Source of the DNA: Burhinus oedicnemus | Lineage: Eukaryota; Chordata; Aves; Charadriiformes; Burhinidae | DNA: 64,000 nt | Direction of reading: 5' to 3' | Assembly: GCA_008921705.1 (NCBI GenBank) | Contig: VFFE01007486.1 | Location: 754,217-818,216, forward strand | Part shown: positions 9,311 to 22,657 of the stretch, in pieces | Layout of the letters: every line of letters begins with the position of its first letter | Numbering within the stretch: the stretch's first letter is position 1 | Notes under the pieces: generated by a model | Databases searched by the model: none | Told to the model about the DNA's origin: nothing | Seen by the model: only the letters and a program-made list of their open reading frames with translations | Translations under genes and position numbers: made by a program

Positions 9311-12300
9311 TGTCATGCTCAGTCTTCATAGAAACAAATGGGTGTATGTTTTATTATTATTTTTTAAAACTAGCTTCATAATAACAACAAATGAAAAAGT
9401 GAGATTTGAGAAACACATTATCTGAAATGGAACAAAACATAAAATTAAACATCTCAGAAATCACAGAAAATGAAAGTGCTTTGGTAGTATGTAATAATAG
9501 CTTTCAGCTCCTGTCACTGGAACCAGAGCAGTGAGGAGTGTAAAACTGAGATACACAATGATCTGCACACAGCTGGCCAGCAGGTAAGTTACATTATGGA
9601 AGTGTCCTAATGTAGGAAAAAACAGTCACGTGCAGTCATTCCAAGGACTTTCCCTGTTCTACTGGAAAAGTTATACATTCTAGCCACATGAAGAAGAATG
9701 AGAGCAGGAAGATCTCCAGCAGCCTGTGAGAGGTTAGGAAGGGATAACGTGCCCTTGGCACACAACTCAATTATTAGCCCATACTAATCTGGTTTGGACC
9801 CTTACAACTAGCTCTTTCCAAGACAAAGCCAGGACAGATTCATGGGAACCGTTCATTCTGGATTCTCCCACCAAAAGACAACAGGATTGGGACTAGATAG
9901 GTTTATCCCTTTCCCTCAAGCCTAGTTTGCCAGCACCAACCCAGCAGACTTTTCGTACCTATCACTGATATAAAACCGTATGCAATTTCCCTGGACATAA
10001 CACATATATTTCCACCTCACAGGAACAAAGTCACCATTTTGGTAATGTGTAATATTATCTTAATCACTTTAACTTGATAAAAATTAACAGTGATACCTTA
10101 TGTCCCAGGGCCAAAGGAGACGTAGAACCAAGAATACTGTAGTGCAAATAAGGCCAGTTTGTTTTAGAGGGAACAGTCCTAAGCAGTATGGGTAAGTTAA
10201 TCTGTATCACTTGCCCGTGAGGCTGAAGCTTTTTTCTTGTCCCTCTTTTATGTAGCTGTTCAAGGGTGCCCTTCACCTATACACTGTAATTGAGTCTTAA
10301 AAAATACAATAAAGTGTATACTACTTTCTGTTTGAAGCTGATACTATTATCTCATCTACATCCCAGTCTGAATATCTGGTGGAAAGCTCAAGTAGCACAG
10401 CTTTCTGTGTTTTCCCACTTCAGTCTGAAAGCTAAATTTTCTTGCCTACGAAGGGCTTCTCTTCCGCATAACTATTTCTTGTTAGAATAGGAATGCAAAA
10501 AGTTGGATTACTGAACATGAATCCAACCTAGATCTGTGTCCATTATCAGCAAGGACATTATGTCAGTTTAGTATCACATGAGATCTTCACAGTTTTTGTA
10601 AAGTAGAATAAAGTTCTGCTACTGGAGATCAAAATGTACTTTTCAGAATTTATTGTAAAGGTCTCATTAAAGTTCCAATTAATTCAGTACCAAGACTCAG
10701 AGGTAGCAAGATCAGGTATTAATACAATAAAGATCTAATTCTCTCTTAATATAATTCCTACTGGTGTCAACAGATGTAATTTAAAAAGAGATGTCTGAGC
10801 AACATCAAAAAGCTTAAAAAATAAATATGCAGAGACTCTGTAACAAAACCGCTATGGTTAATAGAAACATAAACCATTCTATTTTTGAAGTGTTAAGGAA
10901 ATCAGGTTACATACAGTGTGCTATTACCATAAGCATAAAATTACATTGTAATTAAATTCCTAAGTAAAATTTTAATACTTTAAATCACTTAAAAACAACA
11001 GCAAAACAACAAAGTATGAATGAGTAATATTGGATTTCAAATTATTTTCAGTGTCATAATTACAGTTCTGAAAGTAATATGCAAAGCATTATTAAAATGC
11101 ATCTTTCATTTCAACAGTTTTCCAATGAAATTAATATAATTAAATGCATTAGAATTTTGTAGATGTTGAAAAGTAGATTGATGATGAAGCATAAAATATT
11201 TAATGTAATTCTGGGTAAGAAATTACAGAGAAACTATATTACAAGTTAAGCATAGTTGATTTTAGAATGATTTATTTCAGTTCAGTTTTTCACCCACAAC
11301 CTAATAATGGTTGTAACTGTCAGCCAACTTAATATCTACATAAATACGAATGAATAGAAAGCTATGTGTTCCTGACATCTGAATATTTTCAGTTTCTTCT
11401 GTTCTTTCTTTTTCTGCTCAGTATGTTATGACACACCTGTTGATGTGTTATGTGACTCTACTTGAACTATTCACTGAGGAACATGGCTGAAGTCTACAAT
11501 TTTCCTCATTGTCTTTCTAGAAGAAGCAGTTTATAGCAGTTGAAATTATTGTCATGGCTTTTTTTAAAATTTTGTGGGTTTGGGTTTTTTCTGCTGTGTT
11601 TCAATGGAAGCAATAAAAGTTATGTTGTAAATAGGAGAGAGATTATATAATATTGCTGCAGATAATGGTATTTTAGGCAAGGTTCTCATCTGCTAAGATT
11701 GGGTGGATTCTACTGGGGAAAAGGAAATATCATTTATAAACTCATAGGTGCAAGATATCCAAGACTATTTTTTAATTGTGCGTTGAATTGTTAGTATGCA
11801 CTCTCATCCCACAAAGACTGCTTTTCAGAATTATATCTTTCATTCATCATTGTTACTGCTTTTTTTTTTCTTTTTTGTGATTCAGTTCATCCCCATAGTT
11901 TTGCACTGATGGGAAATAAACATTAGCCATCTTTTAAATACAGAAAGTCAGCATCATCTGCATATTCATTTCAGTCACCATTTCATTTCTGTATCCTCTT
12001 TGACTCAAAAATACAATCCCACTGTTCATTTGTCCCACACAGCAGAAAAATTCTAACATAGACTGAAATAGTCTTTAATTACAAGGGATATACAAAGTGT
12101 TAAAGCAGCAGACATCAGCTAGTGGAGATAATTTTATTTCTGGCACCTCAATGCTCCTGCCTGATGCTTTGTCCAGTCTTTTATCACCATAACTGGTTTT
12201 CTGTCTTTGTGTCTTTTCTTTCCTATTCTCTATCCTTGTTGTCTTTGTTTGTCCTGAATTTGGGAGGAACTTTTGAGGTTACTTTTGTCAGACATATTTT

Positions 12301-15300
12301 TAGTGGCTATGTGGGAGATTCTGTTTCTATCCTCAGCCATCCAGTGTATAAGTAATACAAGTACTCTTAAGAATATCGTGACAAAAACTGCATGAAAAAA
12401 TAAGTGGTTTGCCTGGCTATCCAGCAACAGCACAGCACTTCCAGGCCTAGTGAAAATACTGATAGAATGTGTTTATTTTACACTGATATGTCAGTGAATG
12501 AACTCGCTTCAAAAACCAGATGAAATACTCAAGGACTGTGTTTCTGAAGTTAAGAATTCATCAGTTTGCATTGTGAGTTAATTCTTTGTCATAAATATTT
12601 TAAGCACGAAATTTCCCTTAGATATCAGAGACAGGGAGTGAAAGATGGAAGGAAGAATGAAAGAAATCTGTGAAAATCAGCTAATTTTCCTAGATGACAT
12701 AGTTACATCTAATAACAGGCATCGCTTTTTCTGTGTTGCAACATCCATCTTACTATTTAAAGATGAATACTGATTGCATGACTTCCGAACTAACAATGAT
12801 TCAAAGACCTCTTTCTTAGTACATACAATTTTTTCCCACCAAAAGGCTGTAATAATAAATATAATTAAATGGAAAAAATTATATATTTTAGGGTTTGCCT
12901 TATGCTGAAGAACAGCTTGAATGGCTTCTACACTGTTCTCTTCATTCTCAACACTGTAAGCTTAGTTCTGCTAAATTCTATTCAATATTGTAGTGGTGTA
13001 AACACATTGTACAATTCTATGTAGAAATAAATATCGTGATTGAATTTATGTATACAGATTCCCATATTTGGAGCAAAATATCAAGAATCTTAAGAAGCAC
13101 TTCCTAGACATGATGACATTTTCTATGACAAAATATAAAGACTATCTAGTAAATAGAGATACAATCATTTTAACATACATTTTTTGGTTCCTTTCTAAGT
13201 GTTTTGAGGTACAATCACCACTGAACTCTGTTAGCTATTGTTACATGTGCTATTCCTGCTAATTATCTCCAAACAGAAGCAAGTCTTGTGTTTCGTGGGT
13301 CACAATAATGTCTGTCTCTACTGAATCCTGATACTCTCGCTTGTTCTACTCTTCTTCCTACAGATTTCTCTTCCTTTCTTCCTTTCCTCCTGGTTTGATT
13401 TAATCTTTTTAGTTAACCATATAGATCTAAGCATTTAGAATTTTTACTTGTAGTGTATACATATAAATATGCGTGCACACACACACACATATGGATGTTG
13501 TCCAGTTTTCACAGAGGCCATTAACATTTATGAGTTGGTTTTACAGTCAGATTTACAGCTGCTCAAGTAGTATTTTTGTCTATTAATTATTTTAAAACTG
13601 TGGTGGATGATGCTTACACATTACTTCATTGTTCCATCTCTGTTTCTTTCCCACATTTTGCACATAAAGTCCTGTTTTCTTAGAATCATATCAGTGTCAT
13701 TGTTAGCAGCATTTGGGACTTTTCTCCCTTGAAATGCAGCAGTGTTTTCCTCAATGTAAACTTTTCCACACTGCTTTAATGCCATCCTTTCAAATTAAAA
13801 AAACGTGTTACAGTGAGAAAGTACAAACAATAGAATATTGCAAAATAATGAAGAAAAGGTGGTTTCAGGTTTCAGAGCAATGCTTTGGATTGTGACACAT
13901 TTTATCAAGTTTCATTGGTCATGTCATTTTATATATCCCTTGTAACATCAGATGATGTAGGCTGAAGCAACCTGATGTGTGGAACATCAAAATGTACTGT
14001 ACTGTATGTCATCCAAGAAATCTTTGACAATACTGTTAGCAAAAAGCATATGATTCACTAAAGAAAAAAAACACTAAAAATACAGGAAAAAAAAATGTTT
14101 CTTCACTTTTCTAAGACTTAGATAAGATTAAAAAATATATATATGGGCCTGGATTTATTCTGGCAAATGAGTTGGTCATGAAATAGGTATGCTCTGAACA
14201 CATTTGCTTTTAGGTGCCCCATAGGGAGACATATAGAGACATATTCACATTGTATTTTTTCCTATTTAGCAGGCATGCTTCTTACAATGTCTTAATTTGG
14301 CTCAAGGAATTTCTCTGCAGACACAAAAGATCCTGATTTTCAGATAAGTTGCACCACACTTAATCTTTTAAATGTGAAAAGAAGATGAAAGGTATTTAAA
14401 GTGTGGTTTCAGAATTCCCATTAGAAATAGTATCTGAAAAGAGAAATCTGCTGGAAATAATTCTAATTGCTTCTTTTGATCTCTACTAGGGGAACTAACA
14501 ACACTGACAGATGAACTCTGGTGAGTCCTGTTGAAGTAAAAACAGTATCACCCCAGCTGCCTGCCTTGTTTCTCTCCTTGAGGTTTCTATTTCCACAGCA
14601 AAGCTGTCAGAAGGGAACGCCTGCCTACACAGCAGTAGTGTCTTGGCTTGAATTTGGTGCTTTTGGCTTAAAAACACAATTAAACTGGGTTTGCATTAAG
14701 ATGCCGGACCCTGCATGGAAGCACATGCACTATGGACACACATTCTCTTTGGCTAACTCTTCTGTGGAAGTGCTAAAACTTAGGGGATGGCCGCTGTAGT
14801 AACTTAAACTGTCACAAGAAATTTTTAAGTGCTCGAAATCCCACAGTCTGAATACCGGACAACAAAAATTTCCACATCTTCCTGTGTTAGCATAACTACC
14901 CAATTAAATCTCAGATAGATAATTTCTTCATTATGCTATCTGGAAAACAATTTTCAGGTAATTTATTATTTTTCATTTTCCACACCTATCTTGTATGTTT
15001 TTGCAAAATTTAGGTTCCTATCTCAAGGACAAAAGAAATTAATTGAAGAAATTTTAAAGAGTTTTGCTCATGAACATCAGTTAGTAAGTTTATTTGTAGA
15101 ATTGTCTCAAAGCTTTGTCGAAAGCTAATTTTAAATTATTTAACTAAATCTAAACCACAGGTTTTTGTGAAAAATTTTAAATTCACAAAATGAAGAATTT
15201 GAAAGAAAAAGTTTTAGAACAACTAAAGGGTGTTTGGAGGATTCATTTTCAGAACTAATAACATTTTTTTCTGACAAAAGCCTTTAGTTAAAAGACAAAG

Positions 15301-18300
15301 TCTATAAACTGTGCACATAAAAAATGGCTTTATTATTATTTTACATCCTGGATAGGAACAGTGGTCATGAAACTTAACTGTATTATATTATCAGTCATAC
15401 TACACCAAACAAGTCCCTGATCCATAGCACTTAAATTCTAAGTTTAAATTAAGACAACAGAGAGATACACAAAAATTTGCAAGAATGCAATTCTGCTATC
15501 TAGGATGCAAAAATAACACATATAGTAAAGTATGAAGAATCATCTATTATCAAGTGTTTCACTGATTTCACAGAGAGAGAAAGATTTAGTAGAGATGTCA
15601 AGGGAAGCTACCAAAAAGTATTATGGAAGTTCAGAAAGAGTTTCTTCCAAAAAATGCAGTTTTACAGAAAAAGAACTTATAAATTTGAGATAGAATCTGG
15701 ATGGACAGATTACAGTAGTTCACATCAAGACTGTGTCCAGGTAACAGGTCTGAGTACCAGCTATATTTCTTAAATTGTTTTAATGTTTTTGAGTATGAGG
15801 ATTTTTTATTTTTTTTAAATTTTTTGTGGAGAATATCCCAGTTTGCCCTAGAATATTATTTACATTTCTGTCTTAACAAAAATTCCAGTGAGGTTGTTTT
15901 CCTTACACTTGCTGATGATGCACTATTGCAGCCTACCATTGTTAAAGGTTATACTTTTTTTAGATGTGGTTGTACTCCTTATAGTTCATTGGCAATTAAT
16001 GAGAATTTTGTACTAAATACTTAAATATCATCAAACAACTAAGAATACTTTTTTTTTTTCTGTCTTCTTTTCCTCTGGACTGCAAATTTAGAGAGGAAAA
16101 AAGTTAAGTAGTGTTTAAAGAGAAACCTGAATATTCAGCATAGTCAGCATCTGAAACCCTGCGTCATCTTCCTTCTGTAGGGTCCCCCACTTGCACTTGT
16201 GAAGCGAGGATAAAATTAATCAATTACAAGTTACCACTATTGGTTAACTCAAACCACATTATTTCTATTAATCAGTCAAGAAAGACTGGAGATTTATTGC
16301 ATGCAAGTATTTCTTATTTAAACAATTATATATGCAGAAAAGTTTTCTTGTCTTTAGCTTTGGAATGGCGCTGTTGAAATATGAAGCAAATAGGTATTCG
16401 CACAGTGTGAACAACTTGATTTTCAAGGTATCCCAAGGAACATGTGTTTGATGTGCTGAATGAAAGTGATTTTTCAATCATATGGTTGTGTAGAAAAAAG
16501 TTATAAAAGCTTTTTCAGACTTCTACAATAAAGCCATTTTTAAGTGGCTCTCAAGTTTTAACTTACACAATATTAAACCATTTTCTCAAAATCTCTGAAA
16601 AGGGGAAAAAATAGATCATAGTAGCATATAACACACACACACACACACACAAACATTTAGAGAATCTACCTGTTTAATTTTCAAGGTCAGCTTTGTAAGT
16701 CCGTTTCTCCTAACTGATAAGCCTTTCAGTCTTCCTATTTTTTTTTCCCTGACCAATTCCTTTACTTTTTCCATTTATTACCTTTTAACTTTGGGAATAC
16801 ACGTACATCCCTTAAAAATATTTTGTGAGCCTTTGCTGCAATTCTAAGAAGTAGAAGAATTCAACAGAAATATCATCTGTTCACTTTGAATTGGATTCTA
16901 ATGTAATGCAGTGCTGTTTTTTGAAACTGAATGGACTTTTCTCTCCTGAAATTTCCAATAACTTTATTTCCCTGATTGAAGAGAGACTATGGGAGAAACA
17001 CGAAGGACTTTAAAAAGAAAAAGAAGAAAAGAAGAATTTCTTTCAGTAAATAATGCCAAGCTCTAGGAAATCTCTTATTTTGAATTAATTTTTCAATTAA
17101 CAGCAAAGTATTTATGTGAGTCTTTATTTCATAAAGAACACTGGACAAATTTATTTGGAGAAATTTCAAAATTGCTGTAGCTTCCAAGAAGTCCCACACA
17201 TTTATGATTTCAATTAGTTAAAAAGGGAGAGGATATTTTCATAAAAGATGAAGCTTTTCATTTCAGCTATTTTTAGAGTGCGCATATATATATATTTATT
17301 GCTCTAATGACATTCCTTTGGAAATCTTTTCTTTTTCAAATAAAGTGTAACAATATTGGGAAAAAATTAATTTGGGCAAAAATAATTATTTATTTCTTGA
17401 AGTTTCATTTTAACTGTCAGATTGAAAAATCAAGCATTTGCATTATTAATAGTTGTAACTGATACTGCATTTCTCATGTTTCCATGTGTTGAGGTGTGTA
17501 CTGATTTCTGCAAAGGTCAGGAGACACATTTCCTTCCACCTTTTAGCCCAGTCTGCAGCATTTAATACTTGGCTGGAGGCATTCACCGGGACTTTTGCCT
17601 TTCTCTTAAACATCAACAGTTAGTTACTGCCAATGGCAAGAAGCTTTTTTATCTTGTATGGCGCAAATTATAGGTTCTTTTTCTCTCCTCACAGGCAAAC
17701 AGATCTGTTTGAACAGATAGATAGTCCTTGAAATGAAATGCCAATCACAAAACATTTTTTCTATCATAAAAAATTCTGTCTAATAAATAATATGTGAAAA
17801 TTTAGAAATCCCTTTCTTTCTCTGAATTATTATCTTTTCTTTAATTTTACCCCAAATTTGGGGGAAAAAAAAAAACCCAACTCTTTCTTCAGGTGGTTCA
17901 GAGGACAAAAATATCACAGTTTTAGGCATCATCCTGCAGGCCTGTTTGTAGTGAGAGGGAGCAAGTATTCTTAGTTGGTAATACTGCCTCTGGGTGAGGC
18001 AAGGGATCTGCTGAAGGCAGAGCAGAGGGGAGGTGTTTGATCTTACCAGTCTGGCAAGCAACACCTTGCCTTGTGGAGTAACTACTGCTCTACAGCGATA
18101 CAGGTACTCTTACAGGTCTTCCAAACCTGCAACGCTTGGAGTCAAGTTCTTTTCTCTCAGCAGTGGAATCTTGGAGCTCTTTCTGGGCACAGCATTCAGC
18201 AGGACCCGTGAATGGCAGTTCTCTACCTGCAAGAGATTTAAGAGTCCTCTTCTGTGGCAAGGCTTTGTCTAGCAGCTGAGAGAAACAGTCATTGCTGGAT

Positions 18301-18460
18301 CAAAGCAATCCCTACTGAATTTTGCCTTTCTAACAGTTCTTGCAGCCTCTGATCAGCTGAATCTCTATAAACCAGAAGTTACTTTTGGTCTAGGAGATAA
18401 GGTCTTGCCTGCCAGATTCTTGAGATCTCTCAGCATCCACTGAATTCAGAAACTGGAATG
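9311..18460. other. Nine kilobases of AT-rich DNA, no gene seen
   Basis: Continuous AT-rich sequence with only chance-length open frames. It holds (CA)n runs at 13,476-13,489 and 16,631-16,651, several T or A homopolymers, and a somewhat richer patch at 18,000-18,450 that I could not match to anything. I found no LINE, LTR or RNA gene here. Confidence 0.5.
16631..16651. repeat. (AC)10 microsatellite
   Basis: Ten uninterrupted AC units, the cleaner of the two CA repeats in the first 20 kb. Confidence 0.95.
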
Positions 18461-19341
18461 GCATAGAATAGAATAGAACAGAATAGTCTTTTCAGTTGGA
18501 AGCGACCTGCGGTGAGCATCTAGTCCAACTGTTTGACCACTTCAAGGCTGACCAAAAGCTAAAGCATGTTATTAAGGGCATTAGGCAAATGCCTCTTGAA
18601 CACTGACAGGCATGGGGCATTGACTACTCTCTAGGAAGCCTGTTCCAGTGTTTGACCACCCTCTTGGTAAAGAAATGCTTCCTAATGTCCAGTCTAAACC
18701 TCCCCTGGTGCCGCTTTGAACCATTCCCATGCGCACTGTCACTGGATACCAGAGGGAGGAGATCAGCACCTCCCTCTCCACTTCCCCTCCTCAGGAAGCT
18801 GTAGAGAGCGATGGGGTCTCCCCTCAGTCTCTTTTTCTCCAAACTAGATAAAACCAAAGTCCTTAACTGCTCCTCGTAGACATTCCTTCCAGCCCCTTCA
18901 ACAGCTTTGTTGCCCTCCTCTGGACGCATTCAAGTACCTGAACATCCTTCTTAAATTGTGGGGCCCAGAACTGCACAAAGTACTCAAGGTGAGGCCACAC
19001 CAACGCTGAATACAGGGGGATAACTCCCTCTTTTGACCAGCTGGTTATACTGTGTTTGATGCATGCCAGGATGCGGTTTGCCCTCTTGGCTCCCAGGGCA
19101 CGCTGCTGACATTGAGCCTGCTGCTGACCAGCACCCCCAGATCCCTTTCTGCTGGGCTGCCCTCCGGCCACTCCTCTCCCAATTTATACTTGTGCCTGGT
19201 GTTACTCGATCCTAGGTGCGGAATCCAGCATTTGAACTTGTTAAATTTCATCCCATTAAGCACAGCCCAATGCTCTGATCTAACTACATCCCTCTGCAAG
19301 GCATCTTGTCCCTCAAGAGAGTCAACGGCACCTCCTAGTTT
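18461..19341 (-). mobile_element. CR1 LINE, 5'-truncated, older subfamily
   Basis: Minus-strand CR1 running from just after the RT F-A-D-D block (near 19,341, K-L-G-G-A-V-D-S-L-E-G on the minus strand) to a 3' end whose tail is a TATTC/TGTTC-type repeat (18,461-18,487) in place of the ATTCTATG type. The C-terminal ORF2 sequence is legible but falls in three successive frames, with shifts near 19,120-19,150 and 18,870-18,920. The 3' UTR and tail differ from the other copies, so a different CR1 subfamily is likely. The subfamily name would need a library comparison. Confidence 0.88.
18624..19299 (-). pseudogene. CR1 ORF2 C-terminal fragment, frameshifted
   Basis: On the minus strand, piece 1 (from 19,299) carries M-K-F-N-K-F-K-C and D-L-G-V-L-V, hallmarks of the region after the CR1 RT core. 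Piece 2 (19,171-18,863) carries N-R-I-L-A-C-I-K and L-V-W-P-H-L-E-Y. Piece 3 (18,929-18,624) carries L-E-K-K-R-L-R-G-D-P-I, the F-R-L-D-I-R-K-H-F-F-T block and W-N-R-L-P-R. Each is normal CR1 text, but in a different frame, so at least two indels separate them. The catalytic RT core is missing because of 5' truncation. Confidence 0.85.
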
Positions 19342-22006
19342 ATTGGAGATAGTTACTGTAACACAGCAACAATATGGGAACCGAATGGAAAAGCATGCAG
19401 GCTTTCAGTTCTCCTCAGCCATCACTGTAATCCAGAAGCCTTTCTCAACCACAGAGGGGTATTTGTGGGATCTCATTTGGATAAGAGGCTGCAACGGAAT
19501 CCTAAAATAATTTTTAGTTTTGTTGCTTCCATCAAAACATGATAGAGATCATTACTTTTAAGTTAATAATAATAAAGTGAATTCAAGCACACACGAGTTG
19601 AAACCTTGAGAATAATGTTGAGAGAATGGACGGTATGAGAGCTGTTCATTACATTTTGATGTTATGTTAATGGGGAAGGATGAGAAGTTTGCAAACAAAT
19701 GGGAGGGGGAGGACATGGAAAAAAAGCCACAGTGCGAGGGAAAAGGGTGTGAAATAAAGCAAGTGGTACTTGGGTAAAAAGAAAGGAGAAATTGTAGCAA
19801 ATAGCTAATCTAAGCAAAACAAGGAAAGTCTGTTCAAAACTGTGGGAAGCTGAGATTCTGTTTATCTGTGCTTTGGTGGTAGTCTCAAATTCCTTTAGTG
19901 ATAGCTTATACTGCAGATCAAAACAATGAGAGTTGAGTTTAAATCATGAAGTTTCAATATAAAATTCAACTTCATCAGATGTCTAGCTACTGGGAGAGAT
20001 GTCCTGGACCCTTTTTTATTACTAAATAGTTTAAGCAGTTTTGAACTCAGAACATCGATGTCTGCAAATTCCCTATTTCACACTGCATAAGACTTTCAAC
20101 TATAGCACTGTTCAATTTGATATGGGTAGATAGGAAGGTTTGTGATGGAAACCAAGAGCTTTAAGCCAAAGGCTAAATTCTCATCTCAGTGGACTGAGAC
20201 TTAGGTGCCTATCTGCTTTGAATACTGTCAGGAAAGTTATCATACGCATGAAAATTCTTGAGCATCAGAGTACAACTGCATCCTCAGTATTTGAAAGGAG
20301 CATTAACCAAAGTATTTCAAAGGGCACATAAGCCTTCTTTTTTTAAAATGTAGATGATATGGATTACATTCTCTCTAGGTATCATTTTCCATGTTTCATA
20401 GGGTCTTTTAGATTTACAAATTTGTGGAAGTTTTCAAAATTAAATGCTGCGGTCGATTAAATGTAAGCTTTGTTCCAAGCCGTGAATCAGGTCTTATGTT
20501 TATCAATATTTTATTATTTCACATTTGAGACACTACTGATTTTTCCACATGCATGCAAGATTATAATTTCACTAAAGAACTCTGTTTTGAATACCTGACA
20601 CTTTTCTTTTAGAACTTTGTATTGGTTTCAGCTTCTTTGAGGCTGTATAATTCCACTGCCAATGAGTGACTTGAATAATTCAGTTGTAAAATCAATAAAT
20701 CGTACCCTGCAACACAAAAATCCAAGTGTTGTATAATTTTAAAATGAAGCTTCAATTTGTAGGTTTTTAGCATACAAAAATGACAATTCACAAAGTTAAG
20801 TCCCCACATACGATAATAAGAGGAACTGCTAATACTTTTAACATCTTTGCTGTACAGTTAAAAGCAGCATGCAAGTTACTATATGTATGTTACTTCATGT
20901 TATTAGGCAAATAGTGTTCCAGATCCTTTGAAATGAGGTGGTTCCATACTTCTTGTGTTTTTAATAACATATATTTGATAACATAGCTCAGTAAAGAATG
21001 GAAAGTGTCCCATCATTTTAAAGCAAAATCAAAAAAATTCTGCTTGAAGGAATGTTCACTGAAGTTGGAAAGATTCCCAGATTTAAATGTTGTCATTCAA
21101 GCATTAAGTAGCTAAATGTGAACAGTTCTGCCTAGCACGAATTCATTTTGAAATATTATATGGTACAAACACATATGCATACATTCATGCATTTTTTAGT
21201 TTTGCATCACTTATGCTACATTTAGTTTGGAAGATAAAGTATTTTAAACATAGATATATGTGTAAATCTGTTTTTTCCTTTGATATTGTCCAAGTTATTA
21301 TCATGCTCTCTTACTGAAGAAAACAAAGGAAAATATTTCCATCTATAAATCTGTATAACCTTGATTTAGTAGAAGCTATGATAAACAATATTAAAGTGAA
21401 TAATCCACTGTGTTTCTACCAGTGAAATGACATAGGAAATAATTCGTATTTTACAAAATAATTCATATGCTTGCATTACAAATACTACTGACTCTAGAGT
21501 GACTACTCAGAGTTTATAAAACCTTACATTTTTCTAATGTTCTGGAAGACTAATGACAGGCATAATTATTCAGGGTTAAATCAAGAAATGACATAAAAGT
21601 CTTAAGGCTAAGCACATATTACCTACATTTAGGTACTTAGAATACTCGGAATAAAATTTGACTGGGCTTTTCCTTTGGGGTAGGGGGAGAGTTGACAAGT
21701 TAGAGCTGCAGTTCAAAGCAACTTGGAGCCAAATAGGGAGTGGCTGAAAACTTGTCAATAGTTTGTGGAGGAGGTAGTAGGTCCCTCTACTAACACCATC
21801 AACTGTCTTTTAAGTAACAACCTGCAGTTTGTTCTAAGTCTGCTGGAATAAAATAAAGGATGAGGTCTCGCTCATCCTTGGTAAGGATCCAGATCAACAG
21901 TCCATGGGTATGGCATTTCCTGTTTGTTTTCCTGACATAATCTTGCACTTTCCCTTTCACATCTTCAGCAGAAAGCTTTCCCCATGCAACAAGGCTCATA
22001 CACTGG
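19342..22006. other. No gene or element recognised
   Basis: AT-rich DNA between two CR1 copies. The short frames here show no recognisable domain. Confidence 0.5.
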
Positions 22007-22332
22007 TACACTGTCTAAAGGATAGGTTGAAGGAGGATGAAGCCAGACTCTTTTCAGTGGTTCCTAGTGACAGGACGAGAGGCAATGGGCACAAGCTGGA
22101 ACATAGGAAGTTCCATTCAAACCTAAGAAAAAACTTCTTTACGGTGAGGGTGACAGAGCACTGGAACAGGCTGCCCAGGGAGGTTGTGGAGTCCCCTTCT
22201 CTGGCGATTTTCAAGACCCGCCTGGATGCAGTCCTGAGTGATGTGCTCTAGGCATTCCTGCGTCAGCAGGGGAGTTGGACTAGATGATCTCTAGAGGTCC
22301 CTTCCAACTCTGAAAATTCCGTGATTCCGTGA
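22007..22332 (+). mobile_element. CR1 LINE, short 3' fragment
   Basis: The last ~325 bp of a CR1. It runs from the C-terminal ORF2 block ([10 protein letters not shown], then [21 protein letters not shown]), through the stop at 22,249-22,251, to the 3' UTR (gttggactagatgatctcta, 22,273-22,292) and the terminal 8-mer gattccgtgattccgtga. The reading frame is intact to its natural stop, which suggests a relatively young copy. Its 3' UTR resembles the large copy at 52-55 kb, so the two may belong to the same or a sister subfamily. Confidence 0.92.
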
Positions 22333-22606
22333 AAAATTGAAATGCCACAAAAACCTGAGACTACTACAGAAAAGAGGCCTGCTTGTAAAATTAAAACAGA
22401 CCCTGGTGCATGTTATAATAAATGGTTATCTGGATGTGTACTGGTTCCAAGTTCCAAGAGAGTTACCAGGTTCAGTGCTCATGGGGGCACCGATGAATGT
22501 TTGGTTTCTGACTTCTGACCAGAGGGAAGGGATGGCAGTGAAGATCACTGGACAGTGATCACAGTCAGAGCAATTTTGGACACAGAGAGAAACAAAACTC
22601 TAAGCA

Positions 22607-22657
22607 CTGAGACAGCCTTACAACCAAATAGGTGTTCTCTGGGTAAGGCTGTCTCAG
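22607..22657. repeat. Perfect 15-bp inverted repeat
   Basis: CTGAGACAGCCTTAC at 22,607-22,621 and its exact reverse complement at 22,643-22,657 are separated by 21 bp. It could form a stem-loop in DNA or RNA. The stem is shorter than a typical microRNA precursor. Confidence 0.95.
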
